In this document: positions 44,485 through 57,622 of the stretch, piece after piece
Layout of the letters: each line of letters starts with the position of its first letter
Position numbering within the stretch: the stretch's first letter is position 1
DNA from: Melitaea cinxia
Lineage: Eukaryota; Arthropoda; Insecta; Lepidoptera; Nymphalidae
Assembly: GCF_905220565.1 (NCBI RefSeq)
Contig: NC_059414.1
Span: 11,158,001 to 11,222,000 of the forward strand
Direction of reading: 5' to 3'
DNA: 64,000 nucleotides
Notes under the pieces: generated by a model
The model's input: only the letters and a program-made list of their open reading frames with translations
The model's database searches: none
What the model was told of the DNA's origin: nothing
Program-made: the position numbers and the translations under genes

Positions 44485-44566
44485 CATCCCACGGCTGGGC
44501 TAAAAACTCTCCCCCATTCAGGAAAAGGGATAGAGCTTACCCTACCACGCTGCTATATTACAGTTT
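44483..44566 (-). mobile_element. Family C SINE, 3' fragment, minus strand
   Basis: It holds antisense text of the family C 3' end (ACATCCCACGGCTGGGCTAA) and CTACCACGCTGCT. The AT microsatellite lies exactly at the SINE's 3' tail. Confidence 0.65.
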
Positions 44567-46069
44567 AGTGGATATCAGAAAATAACATACTATATATTAA
44601 CAATTGATTTAGCGTCATAGAAAAATAGGCTTTAGCTCACCAAACACTTTTCGTCACTTACATAACTTCCCTAGTTACAGTAGGTAGAGTTCTCAAAAGC
44701 AGTTAGTAGTAGTTAGTAGGAAACGCGATTGAATTACTATACAATTATACATATGTATAATTCCCGCAGTGCAGTGAAGTTAACTGAACTCATAATTAAT
44801 TTTCTGTCTACGAAAAAAAGTAACATGAGGTCAATGACATTTTATATGACGTCTATGATTAACATTTCAAGGAAACTTCTAACACTAATTTGTACCAACC
44901 TTTACGTGTACTGTAATTATGACTTTACTTTATCTTGATTGTTTTTAATTTATTGTTATGGAAGCCTTTATTTTTTTATTTTATTTTAGCGTCTGCAACC
45001 TTCAACTTTGGGCACAGTACTTATAATTTTATGGTTAATAGCTGAAGCATATCTTTTACGTTTAGGTTCGCGAATATTCTAGTAAATAAAGAAGTAGTTG
45101 AGGTAGGTCGTACATAAAAAATAATGACTCATTGTTGAGCATGAGTAGTATTATGACACATTCTATTTTCTTTAGAGTTATGTTGTATTTAAAACGCAAC
45201 AAAAGAACGAGAAAGGACTCTCCTAATGACGTTGACATCTACCCGCAAACTTTAATCTCGTGCACAACATTCGTAGATAATTTCAAAATATCGAGTTCCA
45301 CAAAAAAAAAAGTAATGTCGTGGGACACCAGATTGAAACGAAGTTCCTTATTATAAAATATTAGTTTCAAATTCTATTCGAGATATAAATAAAATAATTA
45401 TTATGGTAGACATTTTTTATTATGATTTTTATCGATAAAAATAAAAATGAACAACCTACTTAACATAATTATCGTAATACCTTTATTTTATTTACAATGA
45501 TTTAAAAAGGTAGATAATAATAATAAAAACAATCGTCAAGTAGACTATACATAAGACACTGTATAGCCATCATACATAGATTATACATAAAACCTTACGT
45601 TTTTTTGGCCTTACGTAAGTACTTTATCGGCTAGTGTACCCCTCTGCAATGTCCCATAAGGAACTTCGTTCCATGATAACCATGTGTATTTAAAATCTTA
45701 TATGTTATATTTACCTTCATAATACCAGATTTAGCTGTTTATTTGTTTAAAGTTTCATTCTAAATATAAATTCGTTCAATTTATACATAGATATGTATAT
45801 AGAATGCAATGCGTGACAAATCTATTTAAATAGCTTCAACACAAAACAGTATAGACAATGTCTGCCCTTTCGCCACCCTGTCATTGCGATGTGGAATGAC
45901 GTCATTGAATGCAGAGATGGATTTAGGCCATAATTCCTGAACTCGAAACTCTTACCACAATAACAATATTGCACGAATATCACCAAACTTTCCTATACAT
46001 TACTGGTTTGTCACATAACTCCAGATATATCTTTCCTAGAAAACAAGCAATGCATATTCTTTTATAGTA
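44567..46069. other. Intergenic, nothing recognised
   Basis: Open frames of 69-74 codons at 44729-44938 and 45132-45356 have no recognisable motif or splice context. Confidence 0.4.
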
Positions 46070-46075
46070 ATATAC

Positions 46076-46195
46076 GGTATGCGGAAAAGTAATTGCAGGA
46101 TGACGTGTGTCATTTAAGCACTGATGGGCGGACATTAGGGCGTCTGTGGGCCTTCCATTTGTTAGGGCTTCGTGTAATTTTGCAAATGTAACGCT
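46076..46195 (-). CDS. Candidate internal exon of unknown identity
   Basis: A T-rich tract followed by GTTCAACCCGTTAG forms a plausible splice acceptor on the minus strand. The next 120 bases are open and much less AT-rich than the flanks, encoding FAKLHEALTNGRPTDALMSA followed by HQCLNDTRHPA. A GTATAT donor could follow near 46075. I do not recognise the family; the helical, Ala/Leu-rich start could be a repeat-type domain, but this is weak. It could also be a retrocopy or chance. Confidence 0.25.
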
Positions 46196-46504
46196 AACGG
46201 GTTGAACGAAAAAAAAAAACGTAAAGTGGAATATTTCTATTGACAATGGAAAGGGTTTGCGGTTCTTAATTTAAGCCATATTTTGTACGGAATTGTATTG
46301 GATTATTTTTTACTGTGGATTGATTTAATGAGTTTTGCGTTTAAAAATCATGATTTGTTTGACTGTCCATATCTAGGTATGTTTTTCTATTATTTTCGAC
46401 TTGTTGTTTACGAATTCGTACCTAACCATTATTTTTATTAATATCTCTTAAAGATTGCCGTTTTCATTGAATTACGTTATTTTTACGGTTTTACATTTGA
46501 TTGA

Positions 46505-46632
46505 TTGGGCGTGGTTTGGCAAATACACTCCCTACTGTGAGTGATGATCGCTATCAGATTTTATTGATAACAACCGGGACCGACAACTAAATATGTTCTC
46601 GTGCCACGATACAGTGAGACCTAAACAAACAT
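46505..46632 (-). mobile_element. Family C SINE, decayed middle fragment
   Basis: It contains antisense CCCTACTGTGAGTGATGATC and GATAACAACCGGGACCGAC, with heavy divergence, ending at an A run. Confidence 0.6.
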
Positions 46633-47064
46633 CCCAAAAAAAAAAAAAAAACAAAAATTAAATTTAAGTGGTAATTAAAGTAGTGTTTCAGTATTAGTGA
46701 TGTAAAAATCAAATGAAAGAAAGATCAGTCTCAGTAACTATAATTTATTTTTGTACAAAATTGTTTCTATTACGAAAACTGAGGAACAAACTTTTCTAGG
46801 TAAGCGTGCTCCATCCTAGACCGCATTCTCATTCATTATCAGATAAAAAAAAAACTGCAAACTGCGCCAATGGGTTAGGTTAGTCTAGTACATATATTAT
46901 TATGTATATACAAGTTAAGTTTATTAAATACATTTTTAGATTATTATTTAATAATGTAATATGTTGTATTTTCAGTTATAGCTCATCATACATATTTACT
47001 GTAATCTCTCTTTCTCATCCTCTTTTTTGTAGCACAAAGGTGGCATTTAAAAAAAAAAACTGAG
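46633..47064. other. Intergenic, nothing recognised
   Basis: A short family I scrap (CTGCGCCAATGGGTTAG) lies at about 46864-46880. Confidence 0.4.
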
Positions 47065-47275
47065 TCAGGGCACAGCAAGAAATTTACTGCTCAAAATATC
47101 TAGCAGTTCGACTAGGGTAGAACCTCGACCTTACAGAAGATCACAGCTAAATAATACTGCTTTCAAGCAGTGTTGTGTTCCTGTTGGTAAGTAAGGTGGC
47201 CAGAGCCCCCGAGGGGAATTGGGGATAGGCAACGCGCTTGCAATGCTTCTGGTGTTAGAGATATCTATAAGCTTT
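47065..47275 (+). repeat. Family B repeat
   Basis: It starts TGAGTCAGGGCACAGCAAG and ends near ATATCTATAAGCTT; the final 3' part is missing. Confidence 0.75.
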
Positions 47276-48013
47276 TTTAACAATTTACATATAAAACTTT
47301 TGCTTTAATAATACTTGGCTTGCTATCGTCTTTTAGTATCTCATTTCAAGAACCGATTATATAGTTTAACGAGACATTTTACATGGAGTAATTTTAAATC
47401 AAAAGTATTCGACTTTATAAAATTAGTACAAATAATGTTTCATACAAACTGATCGTAAAACGATCTGCGATATCATCTCCATATTTCAACTGAACAAAAG
47501 ATATTAAGCATTGGCATTGATAAAGGCCACGATGTTATTATAATTCCTAACATTTCTCCGTCTAACATAAATTCTCAATCTCATTGTAGAATAAATCCTT
47601 GAACTGTTTCCTTTAAGAGCTTTCTAGATCGCGTGGGAGTCGACCTTGGCCTTGAGAAGAAAAGGTATCTTCCGTATTCGACGTTCTCATTTTTTTTTAA
47701 AGTTTTTTTTATTTAACTTAAAATAAGGTATTATATCGCAGACTTATATTTTGGCTTGATATTATACTGATAAAACTATAAGATATTAATTAAAAAAATA
47801 ATAGTTATTTGCATAAATTTAAGTTTCTTAGTATTTATGATTCTATTATAATATAAAGCGATAAAGTTGAATTCTTGTTTGTCCCGTTTGAAAGTGGTTT
47901 CTCAAGATTTTTTGATGGTAAAAAAGGTTTTGTGCTTCCATTTTGTCAAAGATATAAAATATGTCATGCTAGAGATTTTGAAAAACTGTAGTACAATCGA
48001 AATATCTAATAAT
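47276..48013. other. Intergenic, nothing recognised
   Basis: No shared repeat or exon was seen. Confidence 0.45.
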
Positions 48014-48181
48014 CTATATAAATAAAAATAAATGTTGCTAAGCGCGTAACTCGAGAATGGCTTGATCGATTCGGCTAATTTAATTTTTTTGTATGCCCCT
48101 TAAGGCCCACGGAAAGATTTAATATTTAAAAAATAAAATGAATTTTACTATTAACGGAACGGAAATAGTCCGGGTAGCTAG
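48014..48181 (+). mobile_element. Helitron-like element, short type
   Basis: It starts TCTATATAAATAAAAATAAA, contains ACTCGAGAATGGCTTGATCG and AAGGCCCACGGAAAG, and ends CCGGGTAGCTAG. Relatives lie at 54490-54668 and 57623-58155. Confidence 0.7.
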
Positions 48182-49019
48182 TTAATATTTCTAAGTGTTG
48201 AAATTCTGTTCAGTTAAAACGCAACGATTTTTTTTTTTTACAAATGTTTTACTGATATGAATTTCTTAGACTTATGAAATTAAAATTATTCCAAGGTCGA
48301 TTTATAAGTTATAAAGCACGTGTAAAGCGAGGAGTAGGGAAAATACTTTCTTAGACCCTGACATTCAAGCAAGGTTGCGATAACTAAGACGTAGCACAAA
48401 GACGTGTAAACATATAATTTTATGTTCTAGGGAAATGGCGACAACTTTAAATTCCTTGAGAAAAGTATTTACTTTAAATAAATGTGTTTTCACACTTTTA
48501 AAATATAAATAAGATCGTTCAGAAAAGAAAAGTTTTAGTTTCTAGACTGGTATTAGAGTTTCTTGAATTTTCTTTCTGAAATGCTGACGTAATATTGACG
48601 TAATAATAACGTAATAACGACATACTGTTTTTATTTAAAAAAAGAACGCTTTCTAGAGAAAATCAGAAGAGAAATTTAAAAATATATACTACACACTTGA
48701 AACTTATTACACAAAATTTTTGATTATTACAAAATAAAAAAAAGCAGCCTATCTTCCCATTATACGCTGCAAAATTTCAACTTATATTATATACAAAAAA
48801 ACACCTTACAATTCTCTGGTAACCCTTCTAACGACTCCTAAGACCCTTTGAATAATTGAAAGAGTTTTCAAGGGTTGAGTACATATAGGTCAGTGGTGCA
48901 GGATTAAATAGGGCTTTGAGAGGTAGGGTGTTAAGATATAACACTTTCCTGTTGCTAAGAGAAATTTTAAGGTCCCTACAGACTTGAGACCTCATACCCA
49001 TTTTCTAATACTTATGCGA
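48182..49019. other. Intergenic, nothing recognised
   Basis: No shared repeat or exon was seen. Confidence 0.45.
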
Positions 49020-49029
49020 ATTTCACTCA

Positions 49030-49075
49030 TTATAATGAAACAACTTTTTCAGATTTTATCGCGGCTTATTTGGTT
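49030..49075 (-). mobile_element. Fragment of the inverted-repeat retroelement seen at 22860
   Basis: TAATGAAACAACTTTTTCAG and GATTTTATCGCGGCTTATT match the reverse complement of 22942-22983. Confidence 0.6.
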
Positions 49076-49927
49076 TTTTGGATAAAAATAAATATTATTG
49101 TGCATTCAAAAATACTATAACAACATTTTAAAATCACACTGCCCAGCAAAAGCGAATACTAATAAAACCGGTAATTATTCTCCTTTAAAAGTTTAAATAT
49201 AAATTTAATTTTACGGAATAAAACATTTTTATTTAAAGATCATCACACATATTTTGTAATGTACGTACTGTAGACCCTGTAATCCGCGTTAACAAAATGT
49301 ATCGTATATATTTTTTTTGTAATTATGTAAGTGGATTAATACAAGTTAAAAGTGAACGTTGTGTTTGTTACAATATACTAGTACCTACATTAAATATCAT
49401 TGAAAAAAAAAAAAAACGGAAAAAAACAAAGGACCAAAATTGAAAAAATAAGTTTAAAAGAAAATTGTATAAATAAAACCTTAAATATGGCATAATCAAG
49501 CGGCTGGAGGGTATTATGCAAAATGCCATCAGAAAAACAAAAAAAAAAAGACAATATTTATACCCCATACGTACCATTTAACATCAAAAATGAGACCTCA
49601 AATGAATGCAAATTTACTCGGATAAAAGAGAAACTTCATTTGCATAAACGGTCTATATTAAAATGTTTGACGCATTAAAAAATATTAGGGGATAGATAGG
49701 ATTAAATTAGTATTATGTTTGTTTGACTGCTGATTTCGATACTTTTTTACTGTATTAAAGTAAGTAAATTTATTTTTCACATACGAGATATAGAGGCCTA
49801 TGTCCAGTAGTAAGGTGTTACACGTTGAATCGACTAATTATTTTTAACATACGCTCAGTCGTCTTTCGGTCTGTAGATAACACCCGACTGATATAGCTAC
49901 ATTTTTTATACATATATACATACAACC
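49076..49927. other. Intergenic with repeat scraps
   Basis: A short SINE-like end (GAGGCCTATGTCCAGTAGTA) lies at about 49793-49812 and a family I scrap near 49870. No gene was recognised. Confidence 0.4.
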
Positions 49928-49939
49928 AATACATACATC

Positions 49940-50040
49940 ACTTATCACTTCAGCCTAATACAGTCCACTGCTGGACATAGGCCTCAAGTTTAACAACACA
50001 CAAGTTCACAAGTTCGCAAATAAAATGGAGTGAACTCATG
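49940..50040 (-). mobile_element. Family A, 3' fragment, minus strand
   Basis: It holds the antisense 3' end CAGTCCACTGCTGGACATAG and the GTGAACTCATGCGTG block, with a small insertion between. Confidence 0.7.
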
Positions 50041-50045
50041 CGTGT

Positions 50046-50744
50046 TCTCACCCCAATACATACAAACTTCACCAATGGATTAGTAATCAAACATCTTTTA
50101 TCAAACTTTTTAACTATGCGTTGTAGTTGCAACATGGCTAGATACGATACAACGCGGTTTCTTCACCGTGTCGTACTGTTTGTGTTACCCTTAGAAAAAA
50201 AAAGTTACGTAAATCGTTGACTTGGTGGTCTTCATTGATTCGTGGTCTTTGCTTTATATGCGTACTTTCTGATTTGTAGGTAATTTTTTAAATGTGTTCA
50301 GTTAATCTCATTACGTTTTGTTTAGTACCTACATCTATGTATGTAAATCTTTTTAACTTGTAACTATTATAATAAACTGATACAAATTCTTACAAGATTT
50401 TATAGCTATTACGAGCTAAAATTATACACAATTGAGTATTAAATTATAATAATTATTGATTATATTATCAGATTATGAAATTTATTTTAATCACGGAATA
50501 ATTAAAAAAAATTTGAAGTGTTATATCGAATTGGTTATTAATTCTATAAAAGAAAGTATCAAGTAAATTTCTTCACCGTTTCATTAATAAATAAAAGGAA
50601 ACATTTATCTAAAACAATTAATCGGAGTGGAAGCAAGAAAATCATTGTTGAGTCTATTAGTAAACACGACATCTTCGTTTGTAGGTTTTGGTACAAGTTA
50701 TGAGAAATATACTTAAAATAATAAATTATAAATATCTACAACAG
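50046..50744. other. Intergenic, nothing recognised
   Basis: No shared repeat or exon was seen. Confidence 0.4.
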
Positions 50745-50935
50745 ACACGCGGTCGTCTGTTCCCAGAGTAAGCAACTTAATGCTTGTATTATAGGTTATA
50801 GCCGACTGGTATAGCAACATTGTTTTTCGATAATATATATATATTACAGCCAGACTCGGGGTGGGAATATAACCCACAACCCCGGAGAAGAACGCAGGGT
50901 CACTACAAATTGCGCCAACGGGCTAGTCAAATTAT
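50745..50935 (-). mobile_element. Family I SINE
   Basis: It is organised like 35425-35635, with antisense TTGCGCCAACGGGCTAGTC head, a TA run, and ATTATAGGTTATAGCCGACT body. Confidence 0.7.
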
Positions 50936-53512
50936 TTTTTATTTATTTATTAAGTATTTTTTATTAATTGATTTAAAAATGTCAAATATTATTATTAAAA
51001 CTGAATAGCTAAGATCAATGTGGAAACATGATCATTCATCATGAAATGTAGTTCTTTTTATCGTATACTTGATGGTTGAATTTGTTTTATAGCAAAATTT
51101 AAAATTTATTTATTGGGCAGCGGTTGTATTCCGTTTTTTACTGTTAAACACAATTTCTTGAATGCGCAACAATTTATTGATTGAGGTTGAATTGGTTACT
51201 TAGAGATAAATAAATATTGGATCTAATAACAATAAAACCTGTCATAAAATCGCGTCAATAGTTTATAGTTAGGTAATACTCAGACTTGATAAAATTGGTT
51301 TTTGACGAATTGATTTCTTTGAAAATTTATATTACAGCTTCAACGAAAGTTTTATTGAACATTTTTATTAGTAACGCTTAGACTAATACACATGTATATC
51401 GTCAATTTTTTTTACTGCACCTGCAGAAAATTTCAAAGTTTGTCAATTCGACCACACAACATCTTCAGAAAACTGACGTCAATTTATCAATGTCCCGTCT
51501 TAGCTTCCCGACCATCCGATTACAGCGTGACATCTTCATTTTCCCTCCCCAGTTCTTAACATTCACTTGTAACCCGCCTTTTGACTTATTATTAATCTGA
51601 AACATCATTAATTACTATCAGATCGGCTTATCCATTAAGGCTTTGTTTTATATGAAATTACTTTTTATAATTAAGATAAGGTATGTCGTTTTGCTAATCG
51701 AATTTAAATGTCTAATTACTTTCTTCATTAATATGTATATTATCAATTTAAAATATCGTAAGAGAAAAGTTATAAGATTAATAAAATAAATAAATAAAAT
51801 TAATGCTTAACTTAATATACTAAATAAGCACATTTTTTCTTTCCTCTTTGAAGTATTTTTTTCTTCAGTATAAATTAAATCCATAGATATATGAATATAT
51901 TATATTTTCCAGTAAAGATAGAACAAAAAATTTACACCATTTTGTTTAAAAGCACTTTCAGTGGTTACGGTTTAGGTTACTTAATCTAGAAGAAAGCGAA
52001 TTTACGTATATATTATACCTAGCTATAACTAGCTAGTCTTATATATAAAATTCTCGTTATTTATAAAATTAACTTGAAGTTTCGTTATTTCTTGATATTT
52101 TGCATACCGCTTCGCTGAAGTCAATTTTCCTAATTTTTCCGATCTGCACGTAGACTGCATATTTTTAGAAACAGGTGGAGTTCATTTCCATTATCCAGAA
52201 ACCTTGAGAATCTTTCGCCACCTGTGCACGTAATTTTGATATAAAATGGCATTGGAAACTCTCCTTTCTTAGTCGCTACTATTTTTATCCATAAAAGCTA
52301 ATCTTTTAAAACGTGATATTAGGCAAAAAAGTTTTTACTGGTATTTAAGATATATTTCTATGGTTTGTAATATGTATTTTTATTTCGATAATCTTGCGAT
52401 CTTACAATAGTTTTTTCAAATAGAGTCGTTAATTAACTTTCAAGACCAGTGCCTTTAAAAACATTTTTTTAAATTAACATTAGCATATCACATAGTTCGG
52501 TATTTTGAAATAATTAACAAATTGTATACAAATACCATAAAACTAATTAGTCTTTAATTGCAATGTATAATATCTATCAGATTTGCTGGGTCATTAACAT
52601 TTTTAAAAACGGCAGAGCCGTCGACCACTGCTAGGTCTGCTATCACACCATGACTCGAAATTAAAAGCGAAAGCAAAATGAAAAATAAAGATTTAATTAC
52701 AACACAATTTTAATTATAATTTACTACAAAAATAGAATTTAACGGTAGATTTATATTTTATTTTTAAACTACCGTCACTTAAAAAGAAGCAACTAAAATA
52801 GTATGAAAATTAATCGTAATTAACTTTAAATTTTAACTTTTATCAAGAGCTTCACAAATGGTTTCAAAATTTCAAGATATGAGGCAGAAAATAGACAGAA
52901 TTTCGACTACTAAACAAAGGCTATCTTTCGCTAGCTAATACCAAAAGGAATCTGCCCCCTTTACCGATCCAAACACGCTAACGTCAACTCGATTTCCCGC
53001 CAATATACATTATTTACATTGTTATAATGCGTTCGTATTGGTCGAGGGAGTACACGTATTAGGATCGTTACTATATTAAATTAAATTATTAGACGAATAA
53101 ATCTAAGTACAAATGCATAAAATTGACTTCTAAAATTACAGTAATATTTTAACGTTAATCATTCAGCAATTTAAACAGCAAAAGTATTACATAAAAAGAA
53201 ACAGAAACTAAACAGTTACTTACTTCAAGCATTTACAAAACAGATAATTGATTCACTAAGATGTCGTTTATTAATTACAAATATTAAACATTTAATCTTA
53301 ACCCAATAAATTACAAACATAATTTTATAATTTCAATCAAAGCTTTTAGTATTGAAGTCCGATTAGCGTCCGCGGCGACATAGTAATAATTTTTAATATT
53401 GTGAACTTTTTAAAAATATATTTTACAAATAGTAACACTTTGACAACTCATACTTAGACGAAATTCCTGTTGAAATATTGTAGTTTTGGTTTCAACAGAA
53501 TATGCCTTACCA
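50936..53512. other. Long AT-rich intergenic stretch
   Basis: No gene was recognised. At about 52027-52060 a TCTTATATATAAAATTCTCG motif matches the 5' end of the Helitron-like element at 32418, without a 3' end. Confidence 0.45.
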
Positions 53513-53757
53513 AGCACGTGACAACGTAAACACGATTTGTGGATATGCCTCCGCTGTTGTGGATATGGATATATTCCAGAACAATGAAAGCTAAAATAGC
53601 CATATTGGCTGGAACAATCCAGATTTTATTGACCATCCACTTTTGAAAGGTTCGTTTGAAAGTGCATTGCAGTGTACAGCGAATGGCTCGGAATAATAAA
53701 ACATCTATACAAGTTTTATGTTTTCGACAACTTCGAAGGCTGTGATTTTTAAGTATT
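53513..53757 (-). CDS. Candidate exon of unknown identity
   Basis: A minus-strand frame is open from a TAA at about 53758 down to a strong CTTG|GTAAGG donor-like site at 53513. It encodes about 80 residues: a basic, Cys-rich part (RAIRCTLQCTFKRTFQKW) and then a hydrophobic helix (IWIVPANMAILAFIVL). Base composition is less AT-rich than the flanks. No ATG precedes the helix, so it would be an internal exon or start at the Met before VNKIW. No family is recognised and it may be fortuitous. Confidence 0.22.
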
Positions 53758-54123
53758 TGTTATTTTATCTGTATACGTATTTTCTTTCAACTGTTTTTTT
53801 TTTATATTATACCAAAGCTTCACTCCGGTTATAATCTTTTACACTTCCAAATGTATTTTTTGTTTCGATTTTAATTCGAGACAAAATTCTAAATTCAAAA
53901 ATGGGTATTTATTATAGTGTTGTTGAAAGTAAACGACAACCTTTTGCCATCAACACTTCTGTAACACCTTGTATTTGGGACATAAGTATTATGGCGGATA
54001 CAATAAAGTATATAGAATAATCTTAAGAATTTATTACTATGGACAAATTATTTTATTCACAGCATTACAACACCTATAATAATTTAATAATAATAAATAT
54101 AATTTAATATATTGCATATATGT
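53758..54123. other. Intergenic, nothing recognised
   Basis: No shared repeat or exon was seen. Confidence 0.4.
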
Positions 54124-54388
54124 AATATGCGGTTGCGGGTTCGATCCCCACCATGACAAACATTTGTATTGGCCATACAGGTGTTTGCCGTGGTCTTGGT
54201 GTTTGTGCAGTCCTTCTAGGTCTCCCCACCGTGCCTCGGAGAGCACGTTAAGCCGTGGGTCCCGGTTATAGTAGGGAATATATCCGCCAACCCACATTGA
54301 AGCAGCGTGGTTGATTAAGCTCTGATCCTTCTCCTACATGGGGAAAGAGGCCTATGCCCAGTTGTGGGATAATACAGGCTGAAGCTAT
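54124..54388 (+). mobile_element. Family C SINE, 5'-truncated
   Basis: It starts inside the head (TGCGGTTGCGGGTTCGATCC), so the B box is kept but the A box is lost. It lacks the ATCATGTACACCTGATAGCG block and ends GGCTGAAGC. Confidence 0.8.
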
Positions 54389-54489
54389 ATATGTAATATC
54401 TCAAAATCTGTGTCAGTTAAAAATAATATTTATTATTTATTTATCTATGTTGAAAATTTAAAAAACAATTTTTTATCCTTATCAATTTT

Positions 54490-54668
54490 ATAAATAAAAA
54501 TGAATGCGAATAATACTAACTCAAGAATGGATCGATCAACTCGGCTAATTTATTTTTGTGTATGTTACTTAAGGCCCACGAAAGGTTTTAATACTAAAAA
54601 AATAAAAAAAAAATATATTTTTTTACTATTAACTTTTTACAAAACGAAGTCTGTCCGGACAGCTTGTT
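54490..54668 (+). mobile_element. Helitron-like element, short type
   Basis: It contains TAAATAAAAATGAATGCG, ACTCAAGAATGGATCGATC and TTAAGGCCCACGAAAGG, and ends GTCCGGACAGCTTG, a degraded CTAG end. Confidence 0.6.
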
Positions 54669-56665
54669 ATTAAATAAAAACATCTATTTAAAAAGTGACT
54701 TAAAAAGACATCAAACTAATGAATCACAACTGACTAATGCTCACAAATTACAGGCTACAGTTAAACACGGAACAGATGCACAGAAATACCAATCAAAATC
54801 ATATTAGCGTGTAAGTTGTTATAGCTCTTTTATAGGGGTATGATTTATTAGGAAACACTAATAGGGAAAAATTTTACAATTTTATTATCCATATTAGAAA
54901 CTTTATTTCCATTGTGGTTTTACACGTCTTGAGTTTTTGTATTGTAATAGTAACTGAAATTTTATACGCTCCTATAGTACGTAAAATGTGTAATTTAATT
55001 TGTTTTAAATCCTACTTTGATCATTTGAAATTTTTTGTTACTAAAATTTTTTAATTTTAATTGTGAAAAATTGGTTTTAACTCTCAAAGTATATAAATTA
55101 CAAAGTAACCAATTACACTTTACTCTATTCCCTCTACAAATTTATATTATTGATATTATTGAATATCAATACTTTTTTCGTAAGGAAAAACTTTTTAAAA
55201 AAGTTGCAAGACATTTTAAACATACTACACTACTAAGATCCACAATTATCATAATAAACAATCATTATGCATTATTTTCAATTTACAGTTTACAAATATA
55301 TGTAGTATATAATGTCGCTATGAAATGTTCGTATTAATACAATGACCACATTCCAAATTACTGCCGTTAACCCTGCAAATGCAATCGACGGGTCTTAATG
55401 ACTTTAGGTCTCAGTTTAATTTAATATGAACTTGTAACAAGATGCTAGCCTTAAGACGCAAGTTGACAATACAGTTGCATGAAAAAGTGTCTAAGTTTCA
55501 TGACTAAGGAATTTTTAAATGATTTTACATTTATATCGGTTATTTTTTTCTTGTATATACTGTGCAATCTACGACTGGCTGGATATTTATGATGAAGCAT
55601 TTTTTTTTCTTTTTGTTTAATTTTTTTTATTAATAATTATGAAAATTTTTGAACAACATAGGTATTGTGTGTATTGTTAATCATGAAATTATTTTTGGAC
55701 GGACACTTTTGCATGCAACTGTATAAAGAGTTCTACTCATTTAAGACAATGAGTTTTGAGGATTTTAAAGATCGATAATTCTATTATATTATTTTATTTA
55801 AAAGGAACTTCTACGACTTATTATAGTATTGAAAAAGTCCATTGTTAATTTTTATTTTTCAATAACATTTTTCAATTCTATTTATTATTATTATTATGAT
55901 GATGGTGAATGATGATGAATTCACCTAAGTTAAACTTAATTTATTAATTCCTATGTATTATTTACTAACCAAGTTATTCTATAAAGCATTATCTAAGCAT
56001 ATTGCTGATTTATGTTTCTTATTATTAATATACGTACTCATATTTTTAGCGGTCCAAAAATGTAGAAATTTTGTAAGCAAAATTTTGTGTATTTTGTTGC
56101 TATGCTTACAGTAGACATAATAAGCGCATGTGTGCGTGATGACATATAGAACTTATTTCACATGAATGTTGGTCTGTGTATTGTGCTGTCGAGAGCACGC
56201 GCGTGTTGATGTGCGGTGAGTTCAGCCGCTTAGTGCTAACAATGTTACAATGTTGCTGCAATATCCACATTGGATTTGCGATAAATATAGATTGAAGTTA
56301 AATCCTATTTATTTATTTATATTTTAGGTAGCTTAAGCTTAGCCAACATAGACTATATCACACAAAGTAAAGATTTTTAACGCCTTAAATTTCAATAGCG
56401 AGTAAAAATTTTAAAAACCACATCGGGTTGTTTAATCTTTGCACATGACTGTATGGTTTCAAAACGATAAATGCGATCAGAAGATATTACGTAATTATTT
56501 AATTCTGTCACTTTATTAATATTTTTTTCACTCGCAACCCTTTGTTGAAGTCGTAATTGCATTTGCGGGTTAAATGACATACCATTCTAGCAAATTTCGC
56601 TACGATTCAATGATAATTGAATTATTTATAATTCGATTATTTCTTTACGATAGAGCATCGAGGAG
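54669..56665. other. Long AT-rich intergenic stretch
   Basis: An open frame of 100 codons at 55035-55337 is Ile/Leu/Phe/Lys-rich as expected of AT-rich noncoding DNA and shows no domain. Nothing else was recognised. Confidence 0.45.
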
Positions 56666-57361
56666 TTAACCCTTTAACGCAGATGGGACCCAGTCGATAG
56701 TGAAATTTAATTTGAGTACTGTTAATACTTTAATTACAGTTAGAGAAGCGATTAAAACAGTAATACCTCTGTAGATTGTTCGCATAATTAAGTTATTAAG
56801 AAGAATTTTATTTACTATACTTTGTATTATTTTTATTGTTTCGTAACTTTTGAAGGTTAAATAGTTAGTTCAGAAGTACCTACTAGAGTTTATCAGTTTT
56901 GAATAAAAATATTTGAACAGTTTTAACATAAATTTCGAGAAAAAAAAAATTGTCTCAAATAAAACTCATCTAAAACATTGTAACATCAACGTTATTCACA
57001 ATTTGAAACCAGAACGACAGTTATACATTATCTGTTCAAATATAAAAAAAAAATAAACGTAGACACCGGAAATGCTTTTATATTTGTCAACGTCAAGTCC
57101 CCATGGCTTTGGTATAATATAAAAAAGACAATTTTTTTCTCAAATGAACCGTAGCTCTTATTAGATTAACAGGTCGATTTGCAATTCTGTGTGTTCACGT
57201 ATCTACATGTTTATTTTACGGAAATGAATCGCAATTTTGGTAGAGGGGTCGCTTTTGTTGACTCAGCTTTGTATTTATTATTGAAAGGCCTTAAAGAAAT
57301 ACTTTATTACGGTTTAGATTAATTAGTATAATATTGAATTATACAATACTTTTAAAGCTTA

Positions 57362-57622
57362 TTTTTTTCTAGCTCCTTGCCACGACATCGTCCGCGTGGG
57401 ATATGAACAATGTTGTCGTAACATGACTTTTGCGAAACTTTAACTGTTTACGTAGCGCACAGCGAAAAAAAAACCCCTATCTAAAGCATTTTTCATTGGT
57501 GCTCCGTTCTTATTAGTCTTAGCGTGATGATATATAGCTTATAGCCTTTCTGAGATTAGCGCGATCAAACAAATAAACAAACAAAACAAACAAACAAACT
57601 AACTAACTCTTCAGCTTTATAA
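57362..57622 (-). mobile_element. Helitron-like element, minus strand
   Basis: The plus strand starts CTAGCTCCTTGCCACGACAT (reversed CTAG end) and runs to the CTCTTCAGCTTTATAATC block. Confidence 0.65.

Noticed and set aside
44385..44585. 66-codon frame with an Ile-Tyr repeat
   Set aside because: It is the translation of the (AT)n microsatellite.
55035..55337. 100-codon open frame on the plus strand
   Set aside because: Residues are those expected of random AT-rich DNA, and there is no domain, no splice context and no composition shift.
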